This document shows, in pieces, positions 1 to 8,248 of a stretch of DNA of 40,945 bases (position 1 is its first letter; every line of letters starts with the position of its first letter). Source of the stretch: Solirubrobacter taibaiensis (GTDB lineage: Bacteria > Actinomycetota > Thermoleophilia > Solirubrobacterales > Solirubrobacteraceae); assembly GCA_027587225.1 (NCBI GenBank), contig JAPDDQ010000058.1, forward strand, positions 1 through 40,945, in the 5' to 3' direction. The notes under the pieces are model-generated. The model had not been told where the DNA came from. It saw only the letters and a list, made by a program, of their open reading frames with translations, and searched no databases. Position numbers and translations under genes: made by a program.

Positions 1-765
1 CCCGACTTCGGCCGGGACGAAGGCGGCGCCGCCCGCCGAGCCGGCCACGAAGCGCGCGGCGAACTTCAGCGGGCTCGCGGGCGGCTCCTCGGCCGCCGGT
101 CCCACGCGGGCGGCCGGCGACGGTCCCGCGACCGGCTTCACACCGCTCACGGCCAGCGCGTACGGCACGCGCGAGTCGCGGTACCAGTCCGGCGCGAGCT
201 CGACGACCGTCACGTCCGTGAACCCCGCGGTCTCCATCCAGCCCGTGTAGTCCTCGACTGGCGGGAACAGCATCCAGGCCTCGGCGAGGGCGCGCGCGGC
301 GCGGTTCGCCGGGCGGACCGGGCCGATCATCAGCGCCGTGCCGCCCGCGCGCGTCACGCGGTAGGCCTCGGCGATGCCCTGCTGCGGGTCCGGCCAGTAC
401 TCGATCGAGCCCGCGGACACGTAGCGGTCGAACGCGTCGTCCGCGAAGGGCAGCGCCTCGGCGTCGCCCAGCACTCGAGGGCAGTCCGCCAACGCGGGCT
501 TCTTGCGGGAACGCGCCAGTTGGTGCGGGCTCTGGTCGAGCATCGTCACGTCGGCCGCATTCGCGCGCGCCACGATGCCCTCGGTGGTGAAGCCGGTCCC
601 CGCACCCGCGTCCAGCACCGTCAGGCCGGGCTCCAGGCGGGCTGCTTCCAGCGCTCGGGCGCGCATTGCCTCGGTCCAGAACAGCGGGTTCACCCAGCGG
701 TCGTAGCCCAGCGACAGGAACCGGTAGAACCAAAAGGCCTCGCGTTTATGCTGGATCAGCCGCAT
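1..765 (-). CDS. Plant-type MPBQ/MSBQ methyltransferase (VTE3-like), 3' end cut by window
   Basis: Predicted SAM-dependent C-methyltransferase acting on a prenylated quinol such as 2-methyl-6-phytyl/solanesyl-benzoquinol. The frame is open from ATG at 765 to base 1 (255 codons, no stop), so the C-terminus lies outside. Residues 4-16 read IQHKREAFWFYRF, a family hallmark of VTE3. The SAM-binding glycine motif is LDAGAGTGFTT (51-61), followed by LDQSPHQL (76-83) and VSAGSIEYWPDPQ (115-127). These match my recollection of plant VTE3 closely, including the later SGVKP stretch and the hydrophobic tail that would lead to a C-terminal membrane anchor. The divergent neighbour starts only 20 bp away. 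A VTE1-like gene lies 3 kb downstream. Substrate is inferred; a related quinone methyltransferase role is the main alternative. Confidence 0.85.
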   Translation of the reverse strand, partial: MRLIQHKREAFWFYRFLSLGYDRWVNPLFWTEAMRARALEAARLEPGLTVLDAGAGTGFTTEGIVARANAADVTMLDQSPHQLARSRKKPALADCPRVLGDAEALPFADDAFDRYVSAGSIEYWPDPQQGIAEAYRVTRAGGTALMIGPVRPANRAARALAEAWMLFPPVEDYTGWMETAGFTDVTVVELAPDWYRDSRVPYALAVSGVKPVAGPSPAARVGPAAEEPPASPLKFAARFVAGSAGGAAFVPAEVG

Positions 766-785
766 GGCTTGGGCACCATACGGTG

Positions 786-1316
786 ATGCGCGAGGAGCTG
801 GACCACTGGCTGCCCGACCCGGTGATCCGCAGCCGACATCGACGGGCGGCATACGCGACGCCCACCGAGCTGTGGGCGGCGGCGACGAACATCCGCCTGG
901 AGGAGACGCGGCGGCTGGGGCGCCTGGTCGGTTGGCGCATCCCGGGGGTGCAGGGGACCTCGACGTATCACGAGTTGTTCCGCGCCTACCCCTTCAGCGT
1001 TCTCGACGAATCCGAGCACGGCCTCGTCTCCGGCCTGTGCGGGCGCATCTGGACGCTCGCCCGCGACTATCCCGCGCTGGACGGCCCGGACGCGTTCGCG
1101 GCGTGGGATGAGCCCGGCACCGTCCGCGTTGCGTTCGCGCACGGCGTGCGCGACCTCGGCGACGGTCAGTCCGAGCTGTGGTCGGAGGCTCGGGTGCAGC
1201 CGGTGGACGCCGGCGCGCGGCTGCGCCTGAAGGCCGTGTGGGCCGTCGTCGGCCCGTTCGAACGGCTCGTGGGCGCGGAGCCGCTCGCACTGGCGGCGCG
1301 GCGCGCGGAGGACTAG
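786..1316 (+). CDS. SRPBCC / DUF2867-like small protein
   Basis: A 176-residue soluble protein. The start is ATG at 786; a GTG at 783 is the alternative, and the longer frame back to 666 runs into the divergent methyltransferase gene, so it was trimmed. No signal peptide or membrane segment is visible. The pattern of a short N-terminal helix rich in Leu/Glu (ELWAAATNIRLEETRRLG), a central PFSVLDESEHGLVSGLCG strand region, FAAWDEPGTVRVAF, and a basic C-terminal stretch fits the DUF2867/SRPBCC group, whose members have a ligand-binding helix-grip fold and mostly unknown roles. It is followed 26 bp later by the SpoIIE-type phosphatase on the same strand, probably in one transcript. Family assignment is from recalled pattern only. 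Confidence 0.6.
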   Translation: MREELDHWLPDPVIRSRHRRAAYATPTELWAAATNIRLEETRRLGRLVGWRIPGVQGTSTYHELFRAYPFSVLDESEHGLVSGLCGRIWTLARDYPALDGPDAFAAWDEPGTVRVAFAHGVRDLGDGQSELWSEARVQPVDAGARLRLKAVWAVVGPFERLVGAEPLALAARRAED

Positions 1317-1342
1317 CGGACAAATCTCGACTGCGCGTCAAT

Positions 1343-3700
1343 ATGCTCGCGCAGATGGTGGCGGATCCGCAGCGGACCGAAGCCGCTCGCCGCCTACTCA
1401 CGGAAGCCCCGGGGGAGGCGATCGACCGGCTCGCCGCGTTGAGCGCGCGGCTGCTCGGCACCGCCTACGCGCAGGTGTCGCTGTTCACGGACGTGCAGGT
1501 CCAGCTGACGCCGCCGACGCCCCGCCGGCCGCCCGCGGACGCGCTCGCCGAAGCGACGTTCCACGGCCTCCAGCCGCCGCAGCAGGCGGGCATCCGCGCC
1601 TATCTCGGTGCGCCGATCGAAGCGGCAGACCATCGCGTCGGCGTCCTGTGCGTCTACGACGAGGAGGAGTTCACGTGGACAGAGCACGACCGTGAGCTGC
1701 TGCGCGAGCTCGCGGCGGCGATCGCGGGCGAGCTCGAACGTGGCTCGCTCGCCGCGGAGCTGGAAGACAGCACCGCACGGCTCACGCTCGGGTTCGCGGC
1801 GGCGAACATCGGCAGCTTCGACTGGGACCTGCGCACGAACGCGCTGCACTTCGACGATCGGCTTCAGGAGCTCTTCGGCTACACGGCCGAGACCTTCACG
1901 CCGCACATCGACTCGTTCACCGTCCGGCTGCACCCCGCGGACCTCCCCCGCACGGAGGCGGCGATCGCGAAGGCGATCGACTCCTGCGGCGACTACGAGG
2001 CCGACTACCGGGTCGTCCATGACGACGGGACGGTCCGGTGGGTCGCGGCGCGCGGCCGGGTGCTGGGCGACGCGTCGGGTGCGGCGGCCCGAATGCTCGG
2101 CGCCGCGTACGACACGACCGCGGTCCACAACGCCTCCGAGCGCCTGGGTCGCGTGCTCGAGACGATGAGCACGGCGTTCATCACTCTAGACCTCAACTGG
2201 AGGTTTACCTACGTCAACGGCGCGGCGGAGCGGATGCTCGGCCGGCCGCGCGACGTGCTCCTGAACGCCGACCTGTGGACGATGCTCCCGGAGCTCAGGG
2301 GCACAGAGGCCGGGACCCGGTACCGGCAGGCGCTGACCGGGGGCAGCGAGGTCGGCTTCGAGCACTACCACCCGCCGCTGGACGCCTGGTTCGACGTGCG
2401 CGCGATCCCCAGCGAGGACGGGCTCTCGGTGTACTTCCACGACATCACGGGCCGCGTGCGCGCTGAGCAGGACGCGGCACGGCTCGCGGGTGAACGCGCG
2501 GACGCGCTCGCCGCCAGCGGCGCGGCGACCGGCCGGCTGCAGATTCTCAGCGGCGCCGGCGCCCGGCTCGCCGGAACGCTCGAGGTCGACGAGCTGCTCC
2601 AGATCCTCTCTGACGTGATCGTCAATGGGTTCGGAACGGCGGTCATCGTGGCGCTCAAGGAGCGGATCATCCGCGACCTGGCGGGCAAGGAGACGACGCC
2701 GACCGGGGGCGGCGGCTTCCGGGTCGCGCACGTCGCCGGCGTCGATGAAGCCCTGCGCGGCAGCCCGATCCCGGCCGCCGCGCTCGCCGCGGGCGCGGTG
2801 CAGGATCGCGAGGCGCGTGAGCTCGACGAGCGCCTCGGCTCCCGCCCCGCGCTCACGCTCCCGCTCGTGTCCCGGGGCCGCATGCTCGGCGCGATCATCG
2901 TCCTGAACCCGGTCACGGGTGCGCTCGACCGCCGCGTCCTGATCGAACTCGCCGCCCGGGCGGGCGTCGCGCTCGACAACGCGGTGCTCTATGGCTCCGA
3001 GCGGCGGCTCGCGCTCACGCTGCAGCGCTCGTTGCTCCCGACCGAGATCCCGGACGTGCCGGGCATCGAACTCGCCACGCGCTATCTCCCCGGCACCGGC
3101 GGGCGCGACGTCGGCGGCGACTTCTACATCGCCCACCCGCTCGAGGACGGCCGGGTGCTGCTCGTGATCGGCGACGTGATGGGGCACGGCGCCCAAGCGG
3201 CCGCCCGCATGGGTCAGCTGCGCGCCGTGCTCGCGGCGTACGCCTACGACGGCGACCCGCCCGACCGCGTGCTCGCACACTTGAGCGTGCGCGCGCCGAC
3301 GCTGCTGGACCTGCCGATGGCGACCGTCCTCGCGGCGCTCTACGACCCGGTGAACCGGCAGCTCACGTTCTCGCTCGCGGGGCATCTCCCGCCACTGATC
3401 GTGCCGCGCGACGGCGAGCCGTTCTTCGCGGACGCGCTCCCCGGCCCGCCGCTGGGCGCCGAGGCCACCGAGTACACCCGCCACGTCACGACGATCCCGC
3501 CGCACGCGACGCTCGTCTTCTACACGGACGGCCTGATCGAGGAGCGCACGCTGGCCATCGACGTCGGGATGGAGCGGCTCCGCGACGCGCTCGGCGGCGT
3601 CGACCTCCCGCCGGACGCGGTGGCCGACCACGTGCTGCGTGCGCTGGACCGCGAGCACGGTGGCGAGGACGACATCGCCCTGCTCGTCATGCGGGCGTAG
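1343..3700 (+). CDS. GAF-PAS-PAS-GAF-SpoIIE (PP2C-type) serine phosphatase
   Basis: A cytosolic multidomain signalling phosphatase of 785 residues. ATG at 1343 is chosen because it follows the previous stop by 26 bp; ATG at 1355 is possible. Domains in order: GAF (about 20-150), PAS (about 160-275, with FDWDLRTNALHFDDRLQELF), a second PAS (about 280-390, TLDLNWRFTYVNGAAERMLG), GAF (about 405-550), and a C-terminal SpoIIE/PP2C phosphatase (about 560-785). The metal-binding acidic motifs are present: GRDVGGDFY, IGDVMGHGAQAA, FYTDGLIEE and GGEDDIALLVMR. In actinobacteria such proteins (RsbP/RsbU type) dephosphorylate anti-sigma-factor antagonists in response to sensed signals. No anti-sigma or antagonist gene is adjacent, so the partner is unknown. 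Its 3' end overlaps the convergent next gene by 14 bp. Confidence 0.92.
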   Translation: MLAQMVADPQRTEAARRLLTEAPGEAIDRLAALSARLLGTAYAQVSLFTDVQVQLTPPTPRRPPADALAEATFHGLQPPQQAGIRAYLGAPIEAADHRVGVLCVYDEEEFTWTEHDRELLRELAAAIAGELERGSLAAELEDSTARLTLGFAAANIGSFDWDLRTNALHFDDRLQELFGYTAETFTPHIDSFTVRLHPADLPRTEAAIAKAIDSCGDYEADYRVVHDDGTVRWVAARGRVLGDASGAAARMLGAAYDTTAVHNASERLGRVLETMSTAFITLDLNWRFTYVNGAAERMLGRPRDVLLNADLWTMLPELRGTEAGTRYRQALTGGSEVGFEHYHPPLDAWFDVRAIPSEDGLSVYFHDITGRVRAEQDAARLAGERADALAASGAATGRLQILSGAGARLAGTLEVDELLQILSDVIVNGFGTAVIVALKERIIRDLAGKETTPTGGGGFRVAHVAGVDEALRGSPIPAAALAAGAVQDREARELDERLGSRPALTLPLVSRGRMLGAIIVLNPVTGALDRRVLIELAARAGVALDNAVLYGSERRLALTLQRSLLPTEIPDVPGIELATRYLPGTGGRDVGGDFYIAHPLEDGRVLLVIGDVMGHGAQAAARMGQLRAVLAAYAYDGDPPDRVLAHLSVRAPTLLDLPMATVLAALYDPVNRQLTFSLAGHLPPLIVPRDGEPFFADALPGPPLGAEATEYTRHVTTIPPHATLVFYTDGLIEERTLAIDVGMERLRDALGGVDLPPDAVADHVLRALDREHGGEDDIALLVMRA

Positions 3701-4487
3701 CCCCGTCCTCCAGGGCGGCCACGGTGGATTCGCCACGGAACCACACGCGGCGACCGCGCCGGATCACCACGTGCACGCGTCCGAGCAAGTGATGGCGGGA
3801 GCGCACCTCGAGCCGTCGCTCGCGCGGGATCGGGACGGGCAGGAGCAGCGGGTCGGTGGCTTCGCCCTCGAGTTCGACGTGCCAACGCCAGTTCGACGCT
3901 CGTACCGCCCACTCACCGCCGCCGGCGCGGGTCACGGTGCGCGCGAAGGGCGGTGCCAGCGTGGCGACCTCGTCCGGCGTCCACACCGCGACCGCGGTAG
4001 GCGCGACGCCGTGCACCCGGCCACCCGCGAACGCCACGAACTCTGCCTGTCCCCACCACCAGTGCTCGGCGAACACCGCGCCCCAGTTCTTCTCCGCGTA
4101 GCCCGACAGCCCGTCCAGCGAGCGCGTGCCGAAGGAGCCCGACACGCGCGCGGAGAGCAGCCACGGCGCCCAGTACTGGCCGAGGAACGGCACCATCTGC
4201 GCCGGGCCGAGCGGGGAGAACCGGCGCGGCCACTCGCGCCGCTGCTCGAACCGGACGTCCAGTCCGGGGCCCAGGTCCACCCGCAGCGACTGGCCATCCG
4301 CCTGCAGCGGGCCGGCGTCGACACCCATGCCGGTCGCCGAGATGCGCGGCGCGTCGACGATCTCCGTCCACACCTCGCCCGCCGAGGTCGCGAGGATCAC
4401 CATCGCCCAGTCGGGGCAGACGCCGGCGATCGCGAGCGCGCTCCAGCCCGGATCGTAGACGCGCCAGTAGTAGCCCTCGAGCCCCAC
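3687..4487 (-). CDS. Tocopherol cyclase-like protein (VTE1-like)
   Basis: About 266 residues from the first canonical start, GTG at 4487. The hallmark of the tocopherol cyclase family is visible as YAEKNWGAVFAEHWWWGQA, and the N-terminus has the matching EGYYWRVYDP motif. In plants and cyanobacteria VTE1 closes the chromanol ring of MPBQ or DMPBQ to make tocopherols; bacterial relatives outside cyanobacteria are mostly uncharacterised, so cyclase activity is inferred. The conserved-looking stretch upstream of the GTG (LYRRTGADGPSGDH in the same frame) suggests that translation begins earlier. The only nearby candidate is CTG at 4544, 6 bp after the stop of the upstream gene at 4550. No signal peptide is seen. 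It lies at the end of a minus-strand carbohydrate cluster and converges on the phosphatase gene, with a 14-bp overlap. Confidence 0.78.
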   Translation of the reverse strand: MGLEGYYWRVYDPGWSALAIAGVCPDWAMVILATSAGEVWTEIVDAPRISATGMGVDAGPLQADGQSLRVDLGPGLDVRFEQRREWPRRFSPLGPAQMVPFLGQYWAPWLLSARVSGSFGTRSLDGLSGYAEKNWGAVFAEHWWWGQAEFVAFAGGRVHGVAPTAVAVWTPDEVATLAPPFARTVTRAGGGEWAVRASNWRWHVELEGEATDPLLLPVPIPRERRLEVRSRHHLLGRVHVVIRRGRRVWFRGESTVAALEDGATPA

Positions 4488-4549
4488 GCCGTGCGCGCGC
4501 CGGTGATCCCCGGAGGGACCGTCGGCGCCCGTGCGGCGGTACAGCGCGG

Positions 4550-4954
4550 CTAGCGAGCGATCAGCGCGTGGGTGACGGGGACGTTCCAGCGTGCCTCGCC
4601 GGCGGCGAGCGCTTCGTCCTCGCGGTAATCGCGGTCGCCTTCGGGGTGGGAGAAGATCACGATGCGGTCGGCGGCGAAGGTGACGAGCGCGTCGTCGATG
4701 GCCTGCGCCGGCTCGGATTCTCCCACTTCGCCCGCGGCGTCCACGCCGTCCTCCTCCAGGCGCTCGACCGTCTCGGTCTGCGCCTCCTCCGCCTCGGCGA
4801 TCGCTTCGTCAGGATCGGAGACCCAGAAGGCGAGCTTGGACTGGTTGGTGGCGGGCGAGAGCACGAGCACCTCGGCGCCTTCGACCTCGTCACCGAGGGT
4901 CTTGCGCAGGAAGGCGGCGTCGATCGGCTCCGGTGTGACGACGAGCAGTTTCAC
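4550..4954 (-). CDS. Universal-stress-like small protein
   Basis: A 134-residue cytosolic protein starting at GTG 4954, whose GTGA overlaps the stop of the glycosidase gene at 4951, implying translational coupling. A longer open frame exists up to 6058, but it only shadows the glycosidase. It begins KLLVVTPEPIDAAFLRKTLG (a beta-strand then helix, as in USP/Rossmann-like proteins). It has an acidic helical middle (DEAIAEAEEAQTETVERLEE) and a second beta strand with DRIVIFSHPEGDRDYREDE. This resembles the universal-stress-protein fold seen in actinobacterial small proteins, though no clear ATP-binding GxxG motif is visible. Its place between a glycosidase and a cyclase-like gene gives no firm function. 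Gene reality is fairly certain, role is not. Confidence 0.7.
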   Translation of the reverse strand: MKLLVVTPEPIDAAFLRKTLGDEVEGAEVLVLSPATNQSKLAFWVSDPDEAIAEAEEAQTETVERLEEDGVDAAGEVGESEPAQAIDDALVTFAADRIVIFSHPEGDRDYREDEALAAGEARWNVPVTHALIAR

Positions 4955-6120
4955 GCCGTTCGCGCTACCCCGGCGCCAGCGGCGCGAAACCCGGCTGGAA
5001 GGTCGAGGGCGAGCGTCGCGAACCCGAACCGTTGCTCCCCGTGGCCGGCGCCCGTGCGGGGGTGGTAGTACTCGCGGAAGCCGCTGCGCTGGACGGCGTC
5101 GAGCGCACCCTGGGCGAGCGTGTCGGCCTCGTCGTCGGCGCCGAGTGCGCGCAGGCCGCCGACCATCAGCCAGTTCGTGTTCATCCACGCCGCCCCGCGC
5201 CACGTCCGGTACGCGTTGAAGCCCGGCCGGAACGACGGCTCCTCCATCGAGACGCTCGGCACGCCGAACCGCGCGAGGTAGCGACGCGGGTGCAGGAGAT
5301 GCTCGTTGGCGAGGCGCTCGCGGATCTCGCGCGGGATGCCGATGAGGGCGAGCGGCGCGAGCGAGGACCAGGTGGAGAGCTTCACGGGGTCTTCGGCGCG
5401 GCCGGCGAGGTCGAAGAACAGGCCGCGCTGCTCGTCCCAGCACTTGTCGACGAGTGCGTGTTCGGTGCGAGCGGCGTGCGCATCCCACTCGGGGTTGCCG
5501 GTGAGGCGGGCCAGCGCGCGGAGGGACAGCGCGTGCGCCGTGTTGACCAGCACGTCCTCGACGTGCTCGTCGGTCGCCGCGCAGAGCGCCGCGGCGCTCC
5601 AGTTCGCTCGGCGGCAGCGTTGGACGAGCCGCGCGTAGCCCGGCTTCCAGTGCGCGAGGCGGCCGTAGACGGCGTCGTACTTGGGCGAGTCGTCGAGGCC
5701 GGACTCGTCCGGCAGCAGGATCGTGATGAGCCCGTCCCGGTCGGGGTCGCGTTCGCGGATGAGCCAGCGGGCGTGGGCTTCCAGGAACGCGAGGTCGGTG
5801 GCGGTCGCGCCGCCGACGCGTTCCCACGCGACGGGGAGCAATGGCGTCTGGATCGACTCTGTGGCGGTGTCGCCGCGGTAGCTCGCGGTGGCGTAGAGCG
5901 GAGCGCGGCGCCAGCGCGGGCTCGCCTGCCAGAACGCGGTGTGCGGCACGAAGCCGTCCGGCCGGCCCGCGCGCATCAAAGTGCGCAGCTCCTTCCGCCC
6001 GCGTTCGGGGTCGATGTGCGACCAGGCGACCGCGTGAAAGCACGAGTCCCAGGACCACTGGTGCTGGTAGCGCCGCGGCGAGGGGCAGGTGAAGGCGAAG
6101 GGCGTCCCGTCCCCGCGCAC
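4951..6120 (-). CDS. MGH1/GH63-like glycoside hydrolase (glucosylglycerate/mannosylglycerate hydrolase-type)
   Basis: A 389-residue protein with an (alpha/alpha)6-barrel signature and no signal peptide, so probably cytosolic. The sugar-pocket motif QWSWDSCFHAVAW lies near the N-terminus. DESGLDDSPKYDAVYG carries the likely catalytic Asp of this clan, WRGAAWMNTNWLMVGGL follows, and FREYYHPRTGAGHGEQRFGF near the C-terminus supplies the likely Glu. Characterised relatives hydrolyse glucosylglycerate or mannosylglycerate, compatible-solute glucosides; the exact substrate here is inferred. GTG at 6120 is the only canonical start. The open frame upstream (reading EDVLRANWREG) looks conserved but holds no ATG, GTG or TTG. 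The stop of the upstream DUF2334 gene is 31 bp away, and the downstream gene overlaps by 4 bp. Confidence 0.85.
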   Translation of the reverse strand: MRGDGTPFAFTCPSPRRYQHQWSWDSCFHAVAWSHIDPERGRKELRTLMRAGRPDGFVPHTAFWQASPRWRRAPLYATASYRGDTATESIQTPLLPVAWERVGGATATDLAFLEAHARWLIRERDPDRDGLITILLPDESGLDDSPKYDAVYGRLAHWKPGYARLVQRCRRANWSAAALCAATDEHVEDVLVNTAHALSLRALARLTGNPEWDAHAARTEHALVDKCWDEQRGLFFDLAGRAEDPVKLSTWSSLAPLALIGIPREIRERLANEHLLHPRRYLARFGVPSVSMEEPSFRPGFNAYRTWRGAAWMNTNWLMVGGLRALGADDEADTLAQGALDAVQRSGFREYYHPRTGAGHGEQRFGFATLALDLPAGFRAAGAGVARTA

Positions 6121-6151
6121 TCCCTCGCGCCAGTTGGCTCGGAGGACGTCC

Positions 6152-7138
6152 TCAGCAGAGGTCGTTGTAGGTCACCGCCACGCGGTCCCGCGCGCGCTCC
6201 AACACCCGTTCGACGGCGGCGACATGGCGCGGGTGGTCGAAGTCGGCCGGGTGCAGGTCCAGCCGCAGCAGCTGCGGTGAGAGCGTCGCGCCCGCGCGCA
6301 CCACGAGCGGCGAGACGGCGCGCTTGAGCGGTGAGGACGTGCCGAGACACAGCGCGGGCGAGCGCGTCGCGGTGCGCGCGTGGAGCGTGAGCAGCGTCGC
6401 CCACCAGTCGAAGCGCTCGCCGAGGACGGTCCGCAGCGCACCGGTGTACGCGTAGGCGGGAGCGACGAACCCGCGTACGTGCAGGCCCGCGCCCTCGAGC
6501 ACGCGCCGGCCGGCTTCGACCGACTCCGCGGCGGCCTCCGCACCCAGCCCCGCGTACTCGGCGGCCGCGCCGCCCTGCCAGCGCCGCACCGGGCGCGCGA
6601 ACAGCGGCCCGGGACGCGTCTGCCGGTGGTGCAGCCCGTGCTGGGCGATCGCGTCCCCGGCGTCCTGGCGATCGAGCAACCAGTACGCGAGCTCCGGCGA
6701 CCGCGCCGGGAACGGATGCATCCGCGGCGCGGGGATCACCAGCAACGTCACCCGACCGACTCCGAGGTCCTGCAGCCACTCGCGGATCTCGATGCACCGC
6801 CGGTGCGTCGCCGGCTCGACGTCGTGCAGCGCGACCGCGAGGCGCCCGCCCGACGGTGCGGCGGGCACGCGTGACTCGGCGACGGGCCGCGCGGGCGGGG
6901 CCGGCCGCGTGACCACCGCGAGCTGCGAGACACGCACGGAGCGCGGGCCGCCGGCGGCGGGTGGCGACGCCGCGCGGGCGACGCGAGTGGCCCCGATCTC
7001 TTCGGCCGGCCGTGTCGGGTCGGTGGTGCGGGCGGCCAGAGCCTCGTGAGCCGGCGACGCCGCGGCGGCGGGGGCGAGGTCGGCGGCCCAGCTCACGTCA
7101 GCCGCGAGCCAGGGCGGGTTCGGCGGGCCGGCTCTCAC
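6152..7138 (-). CDS. DUF2334 polysaccharide deacetylase-like protein
   Basis: A 328-residue protein starting at GTG 7138, which overlaps the glycosyltransferase stop by GTGA. The first 95 residues are Ala/Pro/Arg-rich and probably disordered. The catalytic-like core begins at about residue 98 with LAVALHDVEPATHRR. HDVEP supplies the Asp expected in NodB-like deacetylases, and IAQHGLHHRQT supplies the His pair. The C-terminal motif is RLDLHPADFDHP. DUF2334 proteins are distant polysaccharide deacetylases. Here the target is likely the glycan made by the neighbouring glycosyltransferases, but that is inference. No signal peptide is visible, which is unusual for an envelope deacetylase and suggests action on a cytosolic precursor. 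The first canonical start could also be an internal one nearer the core. Confidence 0.8.
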   Translation of the reverse strand: MRAGPPNPPWLAADVSWAADLAPAAAASPAHEALAARTTDPTRPAEEIGATRVARAASPPAAGGPRSVRVSQLAVVTRPAPPARPVAESRVPAAPSGGRLAVALHDVEPATHRRCIEIREWLQDLGVGRVTLLVIPAPRMHPFPARSPELAYWLLDRQDAGDAIAQHGLHHRQTRPGPLFARPVRRWQGGAAAEYAGLGAEAAAESVEAGRRVLEGAGLHVRGFVAPAYAYTGALRTVLGERFDWWATLLTLHARTATRSPALCLGTSSPLKRAVSPLVVRAGATLSPQLLRLDLHPADFDHPRHVAAVERVLERARDRVAVTYNDLC

Positions 7139-8211
7139 AGCGCCTCCAGGTCGGCGAGCTCGGCGGCGAACGCGTGCTCCCAGCGGTGGGCGGAGGCGAA
7201 GCGCGCGGCGACGAGGCGATCGGGCACCCGGGCGCGGGCGCGCTCGATCGCGCCGAGCAGGCCGTCGATGTCGCCCGGCGCGAACGTGTCCGCGAGGGGG
7301 CCGATCACCCGTGCCGACGGGGCCGACTCACACGCCACGACGGCGGCGCCGCTCGCGGCGGCCTCGAAGGCCACCAGGCCGAACGTCTCGAGCGCGCCCG
7401 GCATCACGACGCAGCGGGCGGCCTCGTAGGCGCGGGCCAGAAGCTCGCGGTCGCGCTCGTGGCCGAGCATGCGGACGCGATCGCCGAGGCCGAGCCGGCG
7501 CACCCGCGCGGCGATCAGGTGCTCGGCGTTGCCGGTGCCCATCAGCCACAGCGGCCACGGCTCCGCCGAGCGGGCGGCGGCCTCGAGCAGCTCGAAGACG
7601 CCCTTCTCGCGGCTGAGCCGGCCGGCGTACAGCACGTGGTCACCACGCTTCGGAATGCCGGTCGGGAAGAACGCCTGGTCGAGCCCGAAGCGCAGGGGAA
7701 GCGTCGCCTCGCGCCCGGTGTCGCCGAACGAGTCGCACGCGGACATGACGGCATCGACGGGCCCGTACGCGCGCCGCAGCCACGCGCCGAGTGCGGGTCG
7801 GTACAGCCGATTTGGCCCGGGCAACGCGTTGACGTCCAGTTCGAGCGACCCGTGGTGGACCATCACGACGCGCGCACCGACCGAGCGGGCGGCGCTCACC
7901 GCCGCGCGCGGCGCCCAGAACGGGTCGTGCAGGAGCACGACGTCGGGCTCCAGCTCGCGCAGCAGGTCCACCAGCGGCCGCGAGCCGAGCGGCCATCGGT
8001 ACCCGTTGTTCGGCGCCACGCACACCGACGGCACGTCGCCGGGCACGACGAGCCGGTGCTCGAACGCGCCGGTCCGCGCGGCGTACGCGGCCTTGGCGTC
8101 CAGGTACGTGCGGATGCCGCCGCTGCGCTCCCCGTAGAAGAGCGCGACGTCCACCACCCGCAACGGCCGGGCCGGAGCAACGAGCCGCAGCGGGGCGAAC
8201 GCGACGCTCAC
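7135..8211 (-). CDS. GT4-family glycosyltransferase
   Basis: A 358-residue GT-B retaining glycosyltransferase starting at GTG 8211. The N-terminal Rossmann half has the acceptor loop YGERSGGIRTYLDAK. The C-terminal half begins LYAGRLSREKGVFELLEAA, the usual nucleotide-sugar domain opening, and carries the E-x7-E signature in ALETFGLVAFEAAASG (donor phosphate binding). It transfers a sugar from an NDP-sugar to an unknown acceptor. Its stop overlaps the DUF2334 start, and its start lies 14 bp from a palindromic repeat (8226-8248), so the upstream region is a likely transcription boundary. It belongs to the same minus-strand carbohydrate cluster as the PHP-glycosyltransferase, although 217 bp and two repeats separate them. 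Sugar and acceptor cannot be read from sequence. Confidence 0.9.
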   Translation of the reverse strand: MSVAFAPLRLVAPARPLRVVDVALFYGERSGGIRTYLDAKAAYAARTGAFEHRLVVPGDVPSVCVAPNNGYRWPLGSRPLVDLLRELEPDVVLLHDPFWAPRAAVSAARSVGARVVMVHHGSLELDVNALPGPNRLYRPALGAWLRRAYGPVDAVMSACDSFGDTGREATLPLRFGLDQAFFPTGIPKRGDHVLYAGRLSREKGVFELLEAAARSAEPWPLWLMGTGNAEHLIAARVRRLGLGDRVRMLGHERDRELLARAYEAARCVVMPGALETFGLVAFEAAASGAAVVACESAPSARVIGPLADTFAPGDIDGLLGAIERARARVPDRLVAARFASAHRWEHAFAAELADLEAL

Positions 8212-8225
8212 AGCGTGCGCCCGAA

Positions 8226-8248
8226 CCTAAAAGGGTCAGAGCCCTTTA
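8226..8248. repeat. Palindromic repeat copy 1 (CCTAAA-type, imperfect)
   Basis: The copy begins CCTAAAAGGG, then TCAGAG, then CCCTTTA. Arms AAAGGG/CCCTTT (6 bp) flank a 6-nt loop. It lies 14 bp upstream of the start of the glycosyltransferase on the minus strand and is preceded by CGAA, like copy 2. The same CCTAAAGGGG core recurs at 8347, 13637 and 14578. Confidence 0.8.
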
